A stretch of DNA of 64,000 nt. Source: Shimia aestuarii (GTDB taxonomy: Bacteria; Pseudomonadota; Alphaproteobacteria; Rhodobacterales; Rhodobacteraceae). The stretch covers positions 94,001 to 158,000 of the forward strand of contig NZ_JAKVRD010000003.1 in the NCBI RefSeq assembly GCF_022814865.1. Reading direction: 5' to 3'. Of this stretch, positions 35,588 to 45,063 are shown piece after piece. The position numbers were made by a program, and so were the translations under genes. Under the pieces are notes generated by a model, which made no database searches, was not told where the DNA came from, and saw only the letters and a list, made by a program, of their open reading frames with translations. Each line of letters opens with the position of its first letter. Position 1 is the first letter of the stretch.

Positions 35588-37537
35588 ATGGCCGATATTT
35601 CCCTGACTTTTCCTGATGGTAATGCACGCTCTTACGGCAAAGGCGTAACGCCTGCCGAAGTCGCGTCTTCCATTTCTTCCTCCCTTGCCAAGAAAGCGAT
35701 CTCCGCGACCGTCGATGGCCAGCATTGGGATCTGCAATGGCCGATCGAGGCCGACGCCTCTATTGCCATCAACACCATGAAGGACAACGACGCCGAGGCG
35801 CTCGAACTGATCCGCCACGACCTCGCTCATATCATGGCCCGCGCCGTGCAAGAGATCTGGCCTGACGTGAAGGTCACCATCGGCCCGGTGATCGACAATG
35901 GCTGGTATTACGATTTCGACCGCGAAGAGCCCTTCACTCCCGAAGATCTCGGCGCCATCGAGAAGAAGATGAAGGAAATCATCAACCGTCGCGATCCCGT
36001 CACCACCGAAATCTGGGAGCGCGACCGCGCGGTGGCTTTCTATGAGGCCAACAACGAGCCCTATAAGGTCGAGCTGATCGAAGCGATCCCCGGCAACGAA
36101 CCGCTGCGCATGTATTGGCACGGCCATTGGCAAGATCTCTGCCGCGGCCCGCACCTTCAGCACACCGGCCAAGTGCCCGCAGATGCCTTCAAACTGATGA
36201 GCGTCGCCGGGGCTTATTGGCGCGGCGATAGTGACCGCGCCATGCTTCAGCGCATCTACGGTGTCGCCTTCAAGAACAAGGAAGACCTCAAGGCGCATCT
36301 CCACATGCTCGAAGAGGCCGCCAAGCGCGACCACCGCAAGCTCGGCCGCGAGATGGACCTCTTCCACATGCAGGAAGAAGCCCCCGGTCAGATCTTCTGG
36401 CACCCGAACGGCTGGACGATCTACACCATGCTGCAAGACTACATGCGCCGCCAGCAGACCCGTGGCGGCTATGTCGAGGTCAACACACCGCAGGTTGTCG
36501 ATCGCAAGCTCTGGGAAGCCTCGGGCCACTGGGACAAGTATCAGGAAAACATGTTCATCGTCGAAGTGGACGAGGAACATGCGCGCGAAAAGGCGATCAA
36601 CGCCCTGAAGCCGATGAACTGTCCCTGCCACGTGCAGATCTTCAATCAAGGCCTCAAGTCCTACCGCGACCTGCCCCTGCGCATGGCCGAGTTCGGTTCG
36701 TGTAACCGCTACGAGCCTTCGGGCGCGCTGCACGGCATCATGCGCGTGCGCGGCTTTACGCAGGACGATGCGCATATCTTCTGCACCGAAGCTCAGATCG
36801 AAGACGAAACCAAGAAGTTTATCGACTTCCTGTCGCGCATCTATCGCGACCTTGGCTTCGAGACGTTCTCGATCAAGTTCTCCGATCGCCCCGATACCCG
36901 TGCGGGCTCGGACGAGGTCTGGGACAAATCCGAAGAGGCACTCAAGGCCGCGACCATCGCGGCGGGCTGTGATTTCGATCTGAACCCCGGTGAAGGCGCC
37001 TTTTATGGGCCGAAGCTCGAATTCGTGCTGACCGACGCCATTGGGCGTGATTGGCAATGTGGCACGCTGCAGGTCGATTTCGTCCTGCCCGAACGCCTCG
37101 ACGCGACCTATATCGGCGAGGACGGGGCGAAACACCGCCCGGTCATGCTGCACCGCGCGACGCTCGGCTCGTTCGAACGCTTCATCGGTATCCTGATCGA
37201 GGAACACGCAGGCAAGCTGCCTTTCTGGATTGCCCCCCGTCAGGTTGTCGTGGCCTCCATTGTCTCCGAGGCCGATGACTACGTGTACGAGGTCGTAGAC
37301 GCCCTGCGCGCCAAGGGTGTGCGTGCCGAGGCCGATACGCGGAACGAGAAAATCAACTACAAGGTCCGCGAACATTCGGTCGGTAAGGTGCCCGTCATCC
37401 TCGCCATCGGACGCAAGGAAGTCGAAGAGCGCACTGTCTCGACCCGCCGCCTTGGCGAGAAGCAAAGCAAGGTCCAGAGCCTTGATGAGATTGTAACCGA
37501 ACTCGCGAAAGAGGCACTGCCGCCCGATCTCGCCTAG
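35588..37537 (+). CDS. thrS: Threonyl-tRNA synthetase
   Basis: 649 residues, full length. It charges tRNA-Thr. An N-terminal TGS domain ([20 protein letters not shown]), the editing domain with [20 protein letters not shown] and GPHLQHTGQ, the class II catalytic core with the zinc cysteine in [12 protein letters not shown] and [19 protein letters not shown], and the anticodon-binding domain ([19 protein letters not shown]) are all present. The ATG at 35588 follows GAGGCTG. A terminator follows. Confidence 0.97.
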   Translation: MADISLTFPDGNARSYGKGVTPAEVASSISSSLAKKAISATVDGQHWDLQWPIEADASIAINTMKDNDAEALELIRHDLAHIMARAVQEIWPDVKVTIGPVIDNGWYYDFDREEPFTPEDLGAIEKKMKEIINRRDPVTTEIWERDRAVAFYEANNEPYKVELIEAIPGNEPLRMYWHGHWQDLCRGPHLQHTGQVPADAFKLMSVAGAYWRGDSDRAMLQRIYGVAFKNKEDLKAHLHMLEEAAKRDHRKLGREMDLFHMQEEAPGQIFWHPNGWTIYTMLQDYMRRQQTRGGYVEVNTPQVVDRKLWEASGHWDKYQENMFIVEVDEEHAREKAINALKPMNCPCHVQIFNQGLKSYRDLPLRMAEFGSCNRYEPSGALHGIMRVRGFTQDDAHIFCTEAQIEDETKKFIDFLSRIYRDLGFETFSIKFSDRPDTRAGSDEVWDKSEEALKAATIAAGCDFDLNPGEGAFYGPKLEFVLTDAIGRDWQCGTLQVDFVLPERLDATYIGEDGAKHRPVMLHRATLGSFERFIGILIEEHAGKLPFWIAPRQVVVASIVSEADDYVYEVVDALRAKGVRAEADTRNEKINYKVREHSVGKVPVILAIGRKEVEERTVSTRRLGEKQSKVQSLDEIVTELAKEALPPDLA

Positions 37538-37569
37538 CGCAGTTGGCCGAAATTGCAACAAAATCGCAG

Positions 37570-37605
37570 ACGCGCCTCGGAAAACCGGGGCGCGTTTCGC
37601 GTTTT
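37570..37605 (+). terminator. Terminator after thrS
   Basis: ACGCGCC (37570-37576) pairs with GGCGCGT (37589-37595), with extra CGG/CCG pairs inside, followed by TTCGCGTTTT. Confidence 0.7.
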
Positions 37606-37646
37606 GAAACAAAACCGCCCGATCCAACGTGGATTTCTCACGCTTT

Positions 37647-37700
37647 TGTCACGTCCCCTGACGGACGCGTGACACACGGCCCCGTGATTGGTCCGTGACA
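37647..37700. promoter_or_regulatory. TGTCACG / CGTGACA repeats upstream of the bufferin operon
   Basis: TGTCACGTCC (37647-37656) faces GGAC..GTGACA (37663-37674), and a third CGTGACA lies at 37694-37700. The set lies 76-129 bp before the precursor ATG. In Caulobacter the bufferin operon is under the ECF sigma factor SigF; I cannot match a SigF promoter here with certainty, so the repeats are reported as a candidate control site only. Confidence 0.4.
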
Positions 37701-37775
37701 GGCTGCCACACCTAAGTTCTTCCCATGCCGCCCAATCGGGTCGGCCAGTTTTCTAAACCAAAGGGAAGAGAAACT

Positions 37776-38078
37776 ATGTCCAAGACCGTCAAAACCCTCG
37801 CCGTCGCAAGCGCCGTCGCTGCTGCCCTCACCGCAACCACCCAAGCGGCCTCCGCGATGGAAAAGGAAAAGTGCTACGGTGTTTCGCTCGCAGGTGAAAA
37901 CGACTGCGCCGCAGGCGCTGGCACGACCTGCGCAGGCACCTCGACCGTTGACTACCAAGGCAACGCCTGGACCCTCGTCGACGCGGGCACCTGCATGGAT
38001 ATCGAACTGCCCGACATGGCAGACGGCTCCAAGCGTATGGGCTCGCTCGAAGAACTCGACCGCGACCTGCCGGCATAA
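37776..38078 (+). CDS. bufA1: Bufferin-type RiPP precursor (DUF2282, BufA1)
   Basis: 100 residues. Residues 1-27 are a Sec signal peptide ending QAASA. The remainder carries four cysteines at 33, 44, 52 and 73 in the DUF2282 pattern [23 protein letters not shown] and DAGTC. In described bufferins the two central cysteines are converted to thiooxazole-type rings by the MNIO enzyme and the exported product binds copper. The acidic C-terminal extension (residues 74-100) is a further feature. The ATG follows AAAGGGAAGAGAAACT. First gene of bufA-bufB-bufC-doxX. Confidence 0.88.
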   Translation: MSKTVKTLAVASAVAAALTATTQAASAMEKEKCYGVSLAGENDCAAGAGTTCAGTSTVDYQGNAWTLVDAGTCMDIELPDMADGSKRMGSLEELDRDLPA

Positions 38079-38139
38079 GCCACCCCCGGCGTCCCGTCCC
38101 TCGGCGGGGCGCCACATTCTCTGACGAAAGGTGCCTCCG

Positions 38140-38997
38140 ATGCTCGATGCAAGCTCCCGTTTTCCTGCCCTGCCCGCAACGCCGGGTGTCGGCTACAAGC
38201 CACAGCACTTCAACGACATCGTAGAAAACCCCGGCACCGTCGGCTGGCTCGAAATCCATGCCGAAAATTACATGGGGGATGGCGGCCGCCCGCTTGCACA
38301 GCTGCGTGCGCTGGCCGAACGCTTCCCGATCTCCGTGCACGGTGTCGGCCTTTCGATCGGCGGCGAAACCCCGCTTGATCCCGATCACCTCGCGCGCCTG
38401 AAACACCTTATTGGATGGCTCAACCCCGCCTCCTTCTCCGAACATCTCGCATGGTCCACCCATGAAAGCGCCTTCCTGAACGACCTGCTGCCCCTGCCCT
38501 ACACAGAAGATACCCTGGCCCGCGTCTGCGCCCATATCGATCAGGTGCAAGAGGCCCTCGACCGCCCCATGCTGCTCGAGAACCCGTCAAGCTACCTCGC
38601 CTTTGCCGAAAGCACATGGTCCGAACCCGATTTCTTGCGCGAAGTGAGCCGCCGCACCGGCTGTGGCCTGCTCCTTGACGTCAACAACGTCTTCGTCTCC
38701 GCCACCAACCTCGCCTATGATCCGCGCAGCTATATCAACGATTTCCCCCTCGACGCCGTGGGCGAGATTCATCTCGGCGGCCATGATGAGGACGAAGACG
38801 AACACGGCGCACCGCTCCTCATCGACAGCCACGGCGCGCCCATCGTCGATCCCGTCTGGGCGCTTCTGGACCACACGCTTGCCCTCTCCGGCCCGCGCCC
38901 TGTGCTCATCGAGTGGGACAATGATGTGCCCGCCTGGCCCGAGCTAGAATCCGAAGCCGCCCGCGCAGCAGACGCCCTCTCCAAGGTGCCCGCATGA
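38140..38997 (+). CDS. bufB1: MNIO-family RiPP maturase (DUF692, BufB)
   Basis: 285 residues, TIM-barrel DUF692 family of multinuclear non-heme iron oxidative enzymes that modify cysteines in the precursor. Candidate metal ligands: [47 protein letters not shown] and IEWDND. ATG at 38140 with GAAAGG upstream; GTG at 38131 is a longer alternative. It follows the precursor by 61 bp and overlaps the next gene by ATGA. Cytoplasmic, so modification would precede export. Confidence 0.92.
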   Translation: MLDASSRFPALPATPGVGYKPQHFNDIVENPGTVGWLEIHAENYMGDGGRPLAQLRALAERFPISVHGVGLSIGGETPLDPDHLARLKHLIGWLNPASFSEHLAWSTHESAFLNDLLPLPYTEDTLARVCAHIDQVQEALDRPMLLENPSSYLAFAESTWSEPDFLREVSRRTGCGLLLDVNNVFVSATNLAYDPRSYINDFPLDAVGEIHLGGHDEDEDEHGAPLLIDSHGAPIVDPVWALLDHTLALSGPRPVLIEWDNDVPAWPELESEAARAADALSKVPA

Positions 38998-39740
38998 GCC
39001 GTCAAAGCGCCTTTCGCGCCGCAATCCTTGACGCCGAGCGCCCCGCGCCGCCCGATCTTCAGGACGGGCTGGGCCGCAGTGCGACCAAACGCTTCAACGT
39101 CTATCGCAACAACGTCGCGGTTTCCCTGACCGAGGCGCTCGAGGCAAGCTTTCCTGCCACGGCACGCCTTCTCGGGGACGAGAATTTCCGCTCTGTCGCG
39201 GGCCGCTTCCTGCGCAGCTCGCCGCCGGAAAGCCCCCTGATGATGCATTACGGCGCCGGGTTTCCCGATTTCCTCGCCTCGCTCGACGCGCTGGCCGCAA
39301 AGGGCTACCTCGCTGACGTGGCGCACCTCGAGCAGGCCCTGCGCGCTGCATATCACGCCGCCGACCACGCGCCGATTGCGCCCGACGCGCTGGCCCATAT
39401 CGCGCCCGAAGACCTGCCCGAGACGCGCTTTGGCTTTGCCCCGGCGGTTTGCCTTCTGGGCTCCGAGTGGCCGCTTCTCTCGATCTACCGCCTTGCCCTT
39501 GATCCCAAGGCGCCCAAGCCTCGCGCCGAGACACAGTCCGTCCTCGTCGCGCGCACCGGCTATGATCCCCTGCCGCATCTCCTGCCGCCCGGCGGGCTCA
39601 CCTTTGCAACGGCCCTCATGGCGGGCCAAACCCTCGGCGACGCCGCCGAGACCGCCGCCGAGGCCAGCCCCGATTTCGATCTGTCCACCTGTCTCGCGTG
39701 CCTCCTCTCTGCCGAGGCCATCACCGCGATCCTACCCTGA
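38994..39740 (+). CDS. bufC1: MNIO partner protein (DUF2063, HvfC/BufC type)
   Basis: 248 residues. The N-terminal DUF2063 domain is recognised by [20 protein letters not shown] followed by [20 protein letters not shown]. Partner proteins of this type bind the precursor and present it to the DUF692 enzyme. The C-terminal half (residues about 150-248) is more variable. The ATG overlaps the stop of the maturase gene, consistent with a stoichiometric complex. Confidence 0.88.
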   Translation: MSRQSAFRAAILDAERPAPPDLQDGLGRSATKRFNVYRNNVAVSLTEALEASFPATARLLGDENFRSVAGRFLRSSPPESPLMMHYGAGFPDFLASLDALAAKGYLADVAHLEQALRAAYHAADHAPIAPDALAHIAPEDLPETRFGFAPAVCLLGSEWPLLSIYRLALDPKAPKPRAETQSVLVARTGYDPLPHLLPPGGLTFATALMAGQTLGDAAETAAEASPDFDLSTCLACLLSAEAITAILP

Positions 39741-39749
39741 GGTCTTCCC

Positions 39750-40310
39750 ATGTCGTCCTTGATCCAGCTCTACACCGCCGTCACCGCCCGCGTGTCCCGC
39801 CTTGATGCCCTCCTGCCGCTTCTTGCGCGGCTGATCTTCGCTGCCGTTCTGCTTGGCTATTTCTGGGCCTCCGGCCTGACCAAGCTCGGCGATGGCGTGT
39901 CCGGGCTTTTCTCTCCCTCGACAGGCGCATACGTGCAAATCTTCCCGCGCGCCTTCGAAGCCGCAGGTTATGACAGTTCGCAAATGTCGCTGCTGCAATA
40001 CCTCGTCGTGCTCGCCGGAACTTGGGCCGAGTTCATCCTCCCCGCCCTAATCGTTCTCGGCCTCGCAACCCGCCTCGCCGCGCTTGGCATGATCGGCTTC
40101 GTCACTGTGCAATCCCTGACCGATCTCTATGGCCACGGCGGTATCGAACACGCCGAAACCCTCGGCGCATGGTTCGACCGCATCCCCGATGCCGTGATCC
40201 TCGATCAACGCGCCTTCTGGGTGTTTCTCTTGCTGGTTCTGGTCATCAAGGGCGCAGGCCCGGTCGCTCTCGACCGCCTGCTTGCGCCCCGCCGCGCCTT
40301 AGAAATGTGA
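39750..40310 (+). CDS. DoxX family membrane protein of the bufferin operon
   Basis: 186 residues with four membrane helices (about 24-46, 80-100, 106-125 and 155-175). LLARLIFAAVLLGYFWASGL followed by TKLGDG is the DoxX start. In bufferin operons a DoxX protein is the usual fourth gene (BufD) and is thought to act in export or redox handling, which is not settled. It starts 9 bp after bufC. Its last 12 bp overlap the convergent gene at 40299. Confidence 0.87.
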   Translation: MSSLIQLYTAVTARVSRLDALLPLLARLIFAAVLLGYFWASGLTKLGDGVSGLFSPSTGAYVQIFPRAFEAAGYDSSQMSLLQYLVVLAGTWAEFILPALIVLGLATRLAALGMIGFVTVQSLTDLYGHGGIEHAETLGAWFDRIPDAVILDQRAFWVFLLLVLVIKGAGPVALDRLLAPRRALEM

Positions 40311-40667
40311 TTTCGGCTCATCCGGCTTCCCGGCGGCAATCGCCAGCACACCGCCCAGAAGGGCAAAGCTGATCGGGAACATGGTGAAGGCATTGAAATC
40401 AAACGCCACATACATGCCTAGCGCCGACAGAAGCATCAGAACACCGCCCCAAAGCGCCCGCGCCCGCGCCATCGCACCCCCGGCAATCGCCAGCATTGGC
40501 GCAAACAGCCCGCCAAAACGCACAAGCTGCACGTTCTGCACCTGCTCAAACAGGTCCGGCACCTCGCCATAGCGATCAATGAGGTCCGTATAGCCCCAGC
40601 TGAAAAAGCCGATCAGCATTCCGCCGAGCCCGGCAATAATTCCAAGGGTCAAAGCCGCGTTGCGCAT
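40299..40667 (-). CDS. Small four-helix membrane protein, unknown
   Basis: 122 residues with about four hydrophobic segments (residues 5-25, 50-68, 75-92 and 98-115). Gly-rich helices LTLGIIAGLGGMLIGFFSWG begin the protein; a short polar loop (YGEVPDLFEQVQNVQLV) follows. The ATG at 40667 follows AACAGGAGGCCTC, a strong site. It is convergent with doxX and overlaps its 3' end by 12 bp. I do not recognise the family. Confidence 0.7.
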   Translation of the reverse strand: MRNAALTLGIIAGLGGMLIGFFSWGYTDLIDRYGEVPDLFEQVQNVQLVRFGGLFAPMLAIAGGAMARARALWGGVLMLLSALGMYVAFDFNAFTMFPISFALLGGVLAIAAGKPDEPKSHF

Positions 40668-40717
40668 GAGGCCTCCTGTTGTCGTGTCAGACCGTCTACA
40701 TAAGAGCGCCCGCGCCC

Positions 40718-41029
40718 TTAGCCAAGAGCCGCCTGCACATCCTTGCCCCAGCCAAGATAGAGCGCCCCATCGACCTCGATCAGCGGTCGTTTCATCAGAG
40801 TCGGATGCTTCTGCAAAAGGGAAATCGGTGCTTCTTGGCGTTCTGCCGGGCTCAAACCGCGCCATGTCGTTGACCGTGTATTGACCAAAGCGTCGCCAAA
40901 TTCCGCATATGCCCGATTGAGAAGCGCCTCCGGAACGCCCTCTGCCCGCACATCCACGAACTCTGCATTTCCTAGAACCTTCAACGCCTTACGGCACGTA
41001 TCGCATGTCTTAAGACCATAGAGTCGCAT
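40718..41029 (-). CDS. ArsC/Spx-family reductase-like protein
   Basis: 103 residues, thioredoxin fold of the ArsC/YffB group. The N-terminal GLKTCDTCRKALKVL has a CXXC pair at Cys9-Cys12, STTWRGLS holds a conserved Arg, and LMKRPLIEVDGALYLGWG is the family's cis-Pro region. YffB-like proteins reduce glutathione-linked substrates; arsenate reduction is not implied. No ars genes are nearby. Divergent from the cold shock gene across a 200-bp leader. Confidence 0.85.
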   Translation of the reverse strand: MRLYGLKTCDTCRKALKVLGNAEFVDVRAEGVPEALLNRAYAEFGDALVNTRSTTWRGLSPAERQEAPISLLQKHPTLMKRPLIEVDGALYLGWGKDVQAALG

Positions 41030-41230
41030 GGATTACCCCTCTTTTGCGCCAAGACCTGACGCCAAGACGCCTGTTTTTCAAGTCGTTTTGCTTGCTTTTT
41101 ACAATCGCCGTGCAATCCTCGGTGTAGCATTTCCGTTCGTCTCGCGGCGCCATGGCCCGGGGTGCGCGGCTGAATGCGGTCGTCGGGCCGGAACTCCGGC
41201 GGCAAGCAAGGCAATAGAAGGAGACACGGT

Positions 41231-41437
41231 ATGCCGGTCGGCACCGTTAAATGGTTCAACACCACCAAGGGATACGGCTTTATTGAGCCGGAAGATGGCG
41301 GCAAGGACATTTTTGTCCATATCTCCGCCGTGGAACGTTCGGGTATGACCGGACTTGCGGACAATCAGAAGATTTCATTCGAACTGATTGAAGGCCGCGA
41401 CGGACGACAGATGGCAGGCGATCTCAAGGCGCTTTGA
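41231..41437 (+). CDS. Cold shock domain protein
   Basis: 68 residues. TVKWFNTTKGYGFIEPEDGG with the RNP1 KGYGFI, and KDIFVHISAVE with RNP2, define a single cold shock domain that binds single-stranded RNA or DNA. The ATG follows AGAAGGAGACACGGT. The 200-bp upstream region contains GC-rich inverted segments and probably gives a long structured leader as in cspA genes, which is inference. A terminator follows. Confidence 0.94.
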   Translation: MPVGTVKWFNTTKGYGFIEPEDGGKDIFVHISAVERSGMTGLADNQKISFELIEGRDGRQMAGDLKAL

Positions 41438-41452
41438 CGCCCGCTGTGGGCC

Positions 41453-41481
41453 GGGGCGCCGGATCAGCGCCCCGCTCTTTC
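41453..41481 (+). terminator. Terminator after the cold shock gene
   Basis: GGGGCGC (41453-41459) pairs with GCGCCCC (41467-41473) around CGGATCA, followed by GCTCTTT. Confidence 0.75.
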
Positions 41482-41494
41482 GGCGAGATTTGCC

Positions 41495-41803
41495 TCAATC
41501 ACACCCTTTGACACCAGCCGGGCAATCGTAGCCGCCATAGCTGCGGCGATACGAGGCGCGGTTATAATAGGTTTCGCCCGTGTTCGGCGTGCCGCAACAG
41601 ATCACACCCCCCATCGTGATCGGCTGAAGCCCGCTCGGACAGTAGTTGCCCGAGGCCGGATAGGGGTGGATCATCAGGCCTTCTGGCTTGTTCACTTGGC
41701 CAATCTGCGGCGCGTTGCTGCTCCAGGTCTGGGCCATGGCCGGCGCCGCCATTAACACGAGCGCCGCAGACAGCTTGGAAATCGTCTTGAGAACCGTCGT
41801 CAT
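41495..41803 (-). CDS. Small secreted cysteine-containing protein, unknown
   Basis: 102 residues with a Sec signal peptide (ISKLSAALVLMAAPAMA then Q). The mature part of about 77 residues has five cysteines, in NYCPSGLQP, GVICCGTP, GYDCPAG and a terminal GCD, and is rich in Tyr, Gly, Ser and Asn. A disulfide-stabilised periplasmic or surface protein is likely. I do not recognise a function. Monocistronic, convergent with the cold shock gene. Confidence 0.75.
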   Translation of the reverse strand: MTTVLKTISKLSAALVLMAAPAMAQTWSSNAPQIGQVNKPEGLMIHPYPASGNYCPSGLQPITMGGVICCGTPNTGETYYNRASYRRSYGGYDCPAGVKGCD

Positions 41804-41923
41804 CGGGAATCCTTCCCATCGAAGAGAATATGCATGTTGAATGCCGCGATCCTACGGGCGCGCTGGCCGCGCTGTCAATTTCCCTAGTGGAAACAAGGTG
41901 TTTTCCGGAGCGCCCTCACGGGC

Positions 41924-42400
41924 TTAGCGCCGCAGGTACTCATGCAGGATACAAGTCGGGTCTTGCGCCCGCAGATCATACGTCCCAACCCGCCGCCAAT
42001 CTTCTTCCGAAAAGTCCGGGAAAAACGTATCTGCATCCTCGATGGCAAGATCCACTTCCGTCACCAATAGACGTTCGGCCAGCGGCATCATCGCACGATA
42101 GATCCCCGCGCCACCAATGCCATAGACCCGCCGATACCCCGCCGCATAGGCGATTGCGATCGCCTCCTCGACCGAGCCCGCCTGATGCTCTGTGAGCCCC
42201 AGCTGCCGTGTCACCACGATGTTCATCCGGTTCTTGAGCGGCTTCACGGGCAGGCTATCCCAAGTGTTGCGGCCCATGATGATCGCACCGCCGAGGGTTT
42301 CGCGCTGAAACGCCTTGAGGTCTTCCGGCACGTGCCACGGGATATCGTTGTCCTTGCCGATCGCGCCGTTACGATCCCGACCAACCATCAATGAAATCAT
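41924..42400 (-). CDS. folA: Dihydrofolate reductase
   Basis: 158 residues. It reduces dihydrofolate made by the adjacent thymidylate synthase. Seen: GAIGKDNDIPWHVPEDLKAF with the Met20-loop Trp and the substrate Asp/Glu region, GAIIMGRNTWDSLP for NADPH, and GIGGAGIYRAMMP. ATG at 42400 chosen (MISLMVGRDRNG). It lies 4 bp after thyA on the same strand, so the two are one operon. Confidence 0.95.
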   Translation of the reverse strand: MISLMVGRDRNGAIGKDNDIPWHVPEDLKAFQRETLGGAIIMGRNTWDSLPVKPLKNRMNIVVTRQLGLTEHQAGSVEEAIAIAYAAGYRRVYGIGGAGIYRAMMPLAERLLVTEVDLAIEDADTFFPDFSEEDWRRVGTYDLRAQDPTCILHEYLRR

Positions 42401-42404
42401 AGAG

Positions 42405-43196
42405 TTACACCGCAACCGGAGCCGAAATCGCCGGGTCCGGATCATAGTTGAGGATTTCGAAATCCTCGTATTTGAAATCAAAAAGCGATGGCACATCCCG
42501 CGTGATCCGCAACTGCGGCAGGGGTTTCGGGCGGCGCGCAAGCTGTGTTTGAACCTGTTCCATATGGTTGGAATAGATATGCGCGTCGCCGATCGTGTGG
42601 ATGAAATCGCCCGGTTCATAGCCCGTCACATGCGCCAACATCACCTGCAGCAACGCATAAGAGGCGATGTTGAACGGCACGCCAAGGAACATGTCCGCCG
42701 ACCGCTGATATAGCTGCAGATGCAGCTTGTTGCCCGCGATCCGCACTTGCCAGAGCGTGTGACACGGCGGCAGCGCCATATCCGGCACATCCGCCGGGTT
42801 CCATGCCGACACGATGAGACGGCGGCTATCCGGCGTCGTCTTGATCGCCTCGACAAGATCGGCCACCTGGTCGATCTCACCCAAATGCCCCGGCCAATGG
42901 CGCCATTGATGGCCGTAAACGGGGCCAAGGTCGCCGTTCTCATCGGCCCATTCATCCCAAATCGAGACGCCATTGTCCTTGAGATAGCCGATGTTGGTAT
43001 CGCCCGCGAGGAACCACAGCAGTTCATGGATGATCGAGCGCAGGTGCAGTTTCTTCGTCGTCACCAACGGAAACCCATCCGCCAGCGGATAGCGCGCCTG
43101 CATCCCAAAATACGAAAGCGTGCCGGTGCCGGTGCGGTCCGAGGACTCCACCCCGTGATCCAGAATCGTCCTCAGCGCGTCGTGATATTGCTGCAC
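42405..43196 (-). CDS. thyA: Thymidylate synthase
   Basis: 263 residues, one shorter than the E. coli enzyme. It methylates dUMP with methylenetetrahydrofolate. Catalytic Cys145 is in [30 protein letters not shown] binds phosphate and [11 protein letters not shown] with the later GDAHIYSNH are standard. GTG at 43196 is the start since GGGAGA precedes it by six bases and [12 protein letters not shown] is the family N-terminus; an ATG 13 codons upstream includes that ribosome site. Confidence 0.95.
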   Translation of the reverse strand: MQQYHDALRTILDHGVESSDRTGTGTLSYFGMQARYPLADGFPLVTTKKLHLRSIIHELLWFLAGDTNIGYLKDNGVSIWDEWADENGDLGPVYGHQWRHWPGHLGEIDQVADLVEAIKTTPDSRRLIVSAWNPADVPDMALPPCHTLWQVRIAGNKLHLQLYQRSADMFLGVPFNIASYALLQVMLAHVTGYEPGDFIHTIGDAHIYSNHMEQVQTQLARRPKPLPQLRITRDVPSLFDFKYEDFEILNYDPDPAISAPVAV

Positions 43197-43342
43197 GGGC
43201 GGTCTCCCTGATCCAAAATCCCTCCCTTCTCTCATAAAGACTTCGTGATCGCGTTGGAAGGCGGATTACACTGGCCATGGCGGCGCGGGTTTGCTTTCAT
43301 CGGGGCAACGACGAACAAGAGCGACGACAAGGGAAACCGCAC

Positions 43343-43771
43343 ATGCATCTGAAATACCTGCACACCATGGTCCGCGTGAAAGACCTCGAGGCCTCGATGG
43401 CCTTCTATGCCCTGCTCGGCCTCAAGGAAACGCGCCGCTACGATAGCGAGGCGGGCCGCTTTTCGCTGATCTTCATGGCGCCAGAGGGGCAGGAAGACTG
43501 CCCGGTCGAACTCACCTATAACTGGGACGGCGATGACGAGCTGCCTTCGGATTCGCGTCATTTCGGCCATCTGGCCTATGAGGTCGGCAATATCTACGAG
43601 ATGTGTCAGCACCTGATGGACAACGGCGTCACCATCAATCGCCCGCCGCGTGATGGGCGCATGGCCTTCGTGCGCTCGCCCGACAATATCTCCATCGAAC
43701 TTCTGCAAGAGGGCGAGGCCCTGCCTGCCGCCGAGCCCTGGCTCAGCATGGAAAGCACGGGCCACTGGTGA
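43343..43771 (+). CDS. gloA: Lactoylglutathione lyase (glyoxalase I)
   Basis: 142 residues. It converts the methylglyoxal-glutathione adduct to lactoylglutathione. LKYLHTMVRVKDLEASMAFY carries the first metal His, PVELTYNWD the first Glu, FGHLAYEVGNIYEMC the second His and SIELLQ the last Glu. The ATG follows AAGGGAAACCGCAC. Its stop overlaps the GTG start of the next gene. Confidence 0.92.
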   Translation: MHLKYLHTMVRVKDLEASMAFYALLGLKETRRYDSEAGRFSLIFMAPEGQEDCPVELTYNWDGDDELPSDSRHFGHLAYEVGNIYEMCQHLMDNGVTINRPPRDGRMAFVRSPDNISIELLQEGEALPAAEPWLSMESTGHW

Positions 43772-44520
43772 TCGCGATGCGCGGTCGCGCTTTCCGCACT
43801 GTGCGGCGGCTGGGATATGCCGCTGCCGGGCTTGCGCTTCTTGCGGCCGGGCCTGCGCGTGCGGTCGAGTGTCGTCTGGCGCTGCTGCTGGCGCTCGATG
43901 TGTCCAGTTCGGTCAATGCAACAGAGGACGCGCTGCAACGGCGCGGCCTTGCCCGCGCGCTCTTGTCGCCAGATGTGGAACGCGCCTTCTTCATCGCGCC
44001 GCAGCATGTGGCGCTGGCGGTCTATGAATGGAGCGGGCGCTACAATCAGAAGATCCTCCTTAACTGGACCCTGATTGAGAGCCCTGCCGCGCTTTATGAG
44101 GCGGCGGCGACACTGGCGTCCTCCGAGCGCAGCACCACGAAATTCCCCACCGCGCTTGGCTATGCGCTTGGCTATGGCGCGACGATGTTCCAATCCGCGC
44201 CACGCTGTCTTTACAATACGATCGATGTCTCCGGCGACGGCAAGAACAACGAAGGCTTCGGCCCGGAAGAGGCCTACAACGCCTTTGCCTTCCGTGACAT
44301 CGTGGTCAACGGTCTGGCGATCAATGCTGCTGAGTTCGAGGCCGAAACCGATCTCATCCCATATTACAAGAACGAAGTCCTGCACGGCCCCGGCGCCTTT
44401 CTCGAGATCGCCACAGGCTATGCCGATTTCGAACGCGCCATGAAGCGCAAGTTGGAGCGCGAACTAAGCCCGCCGACGCTCGGCCTGCTGCCCCCTGTGG
44501 AAGACACCCGCACTCGTTAA
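43768..44520 (+). CDS. DUF1194 protein, secreted von Willebrand A-like
   Basis: 250 residues with a signal peptide of about 35 residues (GYAAAGLALLAAGPARA). LLLALDVSSSVNATEDAL carries the MIDAS-like DxSxS motif, RSTTKFPTALGYA the Thr and IDVSGDGKNNEG the Asp, so a metal-dependent adhesion-type VWA fold is complete. DUF1194 proteins are common in Rhodobacteraceae and have no assigned role. The GTG at 43768 overlaps the gloA stop (GTGA); ATG at 43777 is an alternative. Confidence 0.85.
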   Translation: MIAMRGRAFRTVRRLGYAAAGLALLAAGPARAVECRLALLLALDVSSSVNATEDALQRRGLARALLSPDVERAFFIAPQHVALAVYEWSGRYNQKILLNWTLIESPAALYEAAATLASSERSTTKFPTALGYALGYGATMFQSAPRCLYNTIDVSGDGKNNEGFGPEEAYNAFAFRDIVVNGLAINAAEFEAETDLIPYYKNEVLHGPGAFLEIATGYADFERAMKRKLERELSPPTLGLLPPVEDTRTR

Positions 44521-44561
44521 CCAAGGACTGTGCAAAACGCGCGGGGTCCGGGATGCACAGC

Positions 44562-45059
44562 CTAGTAAATGTAGCGGATCTGATCGGCCCAATAGCGTTC
44601 GACCCGGCGCAGCGCAAAGGTGATCTCCTCGATCCCCTCCGCCCCAAGCACGCCCTTGTCGCGCAAGCCATCCGCATGGCGCTCAAACAGGGCGGCGACC
44701 ACATCGCGGATTTCGCGCCCCTTCTGCGTCAGCCGGACCCGCACCGAGCGGCGGTCAATCTCACAGCGTTGATGGTGCATAAACCCCATCTCGACGAGTT
44801 TCTTGAGGTTATAGCTGACATTGCTGCCTTGGTAGTAGCCGCGCGATTTCAACTCGCCCGCCGTAACCTCGTTGTCGCCGATGTTGAACAAAAGAAGCGC
44901 CTGAACCGCGTTGATCTCTGGCACCCCGACTCGCTCGAATTCGTCCTTGATGACGTCGAGCAAGAGCCGATGCAGCCGCTCGACAAGCGCCAGCGCATCA
45001 AGATAGGAGGCCATGAACCCCTGATCGAGGCGCGTCTCAAGCTGTGTGTGAATGCTCAT
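44562..45059 (-). CDS. ldtR: MarR-family regulator LdtR
   Basis: 165 residues. The winged helix contains PEINAVQALLLFNIGDNEVT, the recognition helix SRGYYQGSNVSYNLKKLVEM and wing DRRSVRVRLTQKG, matching the LdtR group that controls L,D-transpeptidases and stress genes in Rhizobiales. The ATG at 45059 has GGAG six bases upstream; ATG at 45065 is less well placed. The ribosome site is inside a perfect inverted repeat (45064-45095). Confidence 0.87.
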   Translation of the reverse strand: MSIHTQLETRLDQGFMASYLDALALVERLHRLLLDVIKDEFERVGVPEINAVQALLLFNIGDNEVTAGELKSRGYYQGSNVSYNLKKLVEMGFMHHQRCEIDRRSVRVRLTQKGREIRDVVAALFERHADGLRDKGVLGAEGIEEITFALRRVERYWADQIRYIY

Positions 45060-45063
45060 CTGC

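Noticed and set aside
35234-37627. 797-codon open frame antisense to thrS
   Set aside because: Complement of a full-length threonyl-tRNA synthetase; residue composition is that of a shadow frame.
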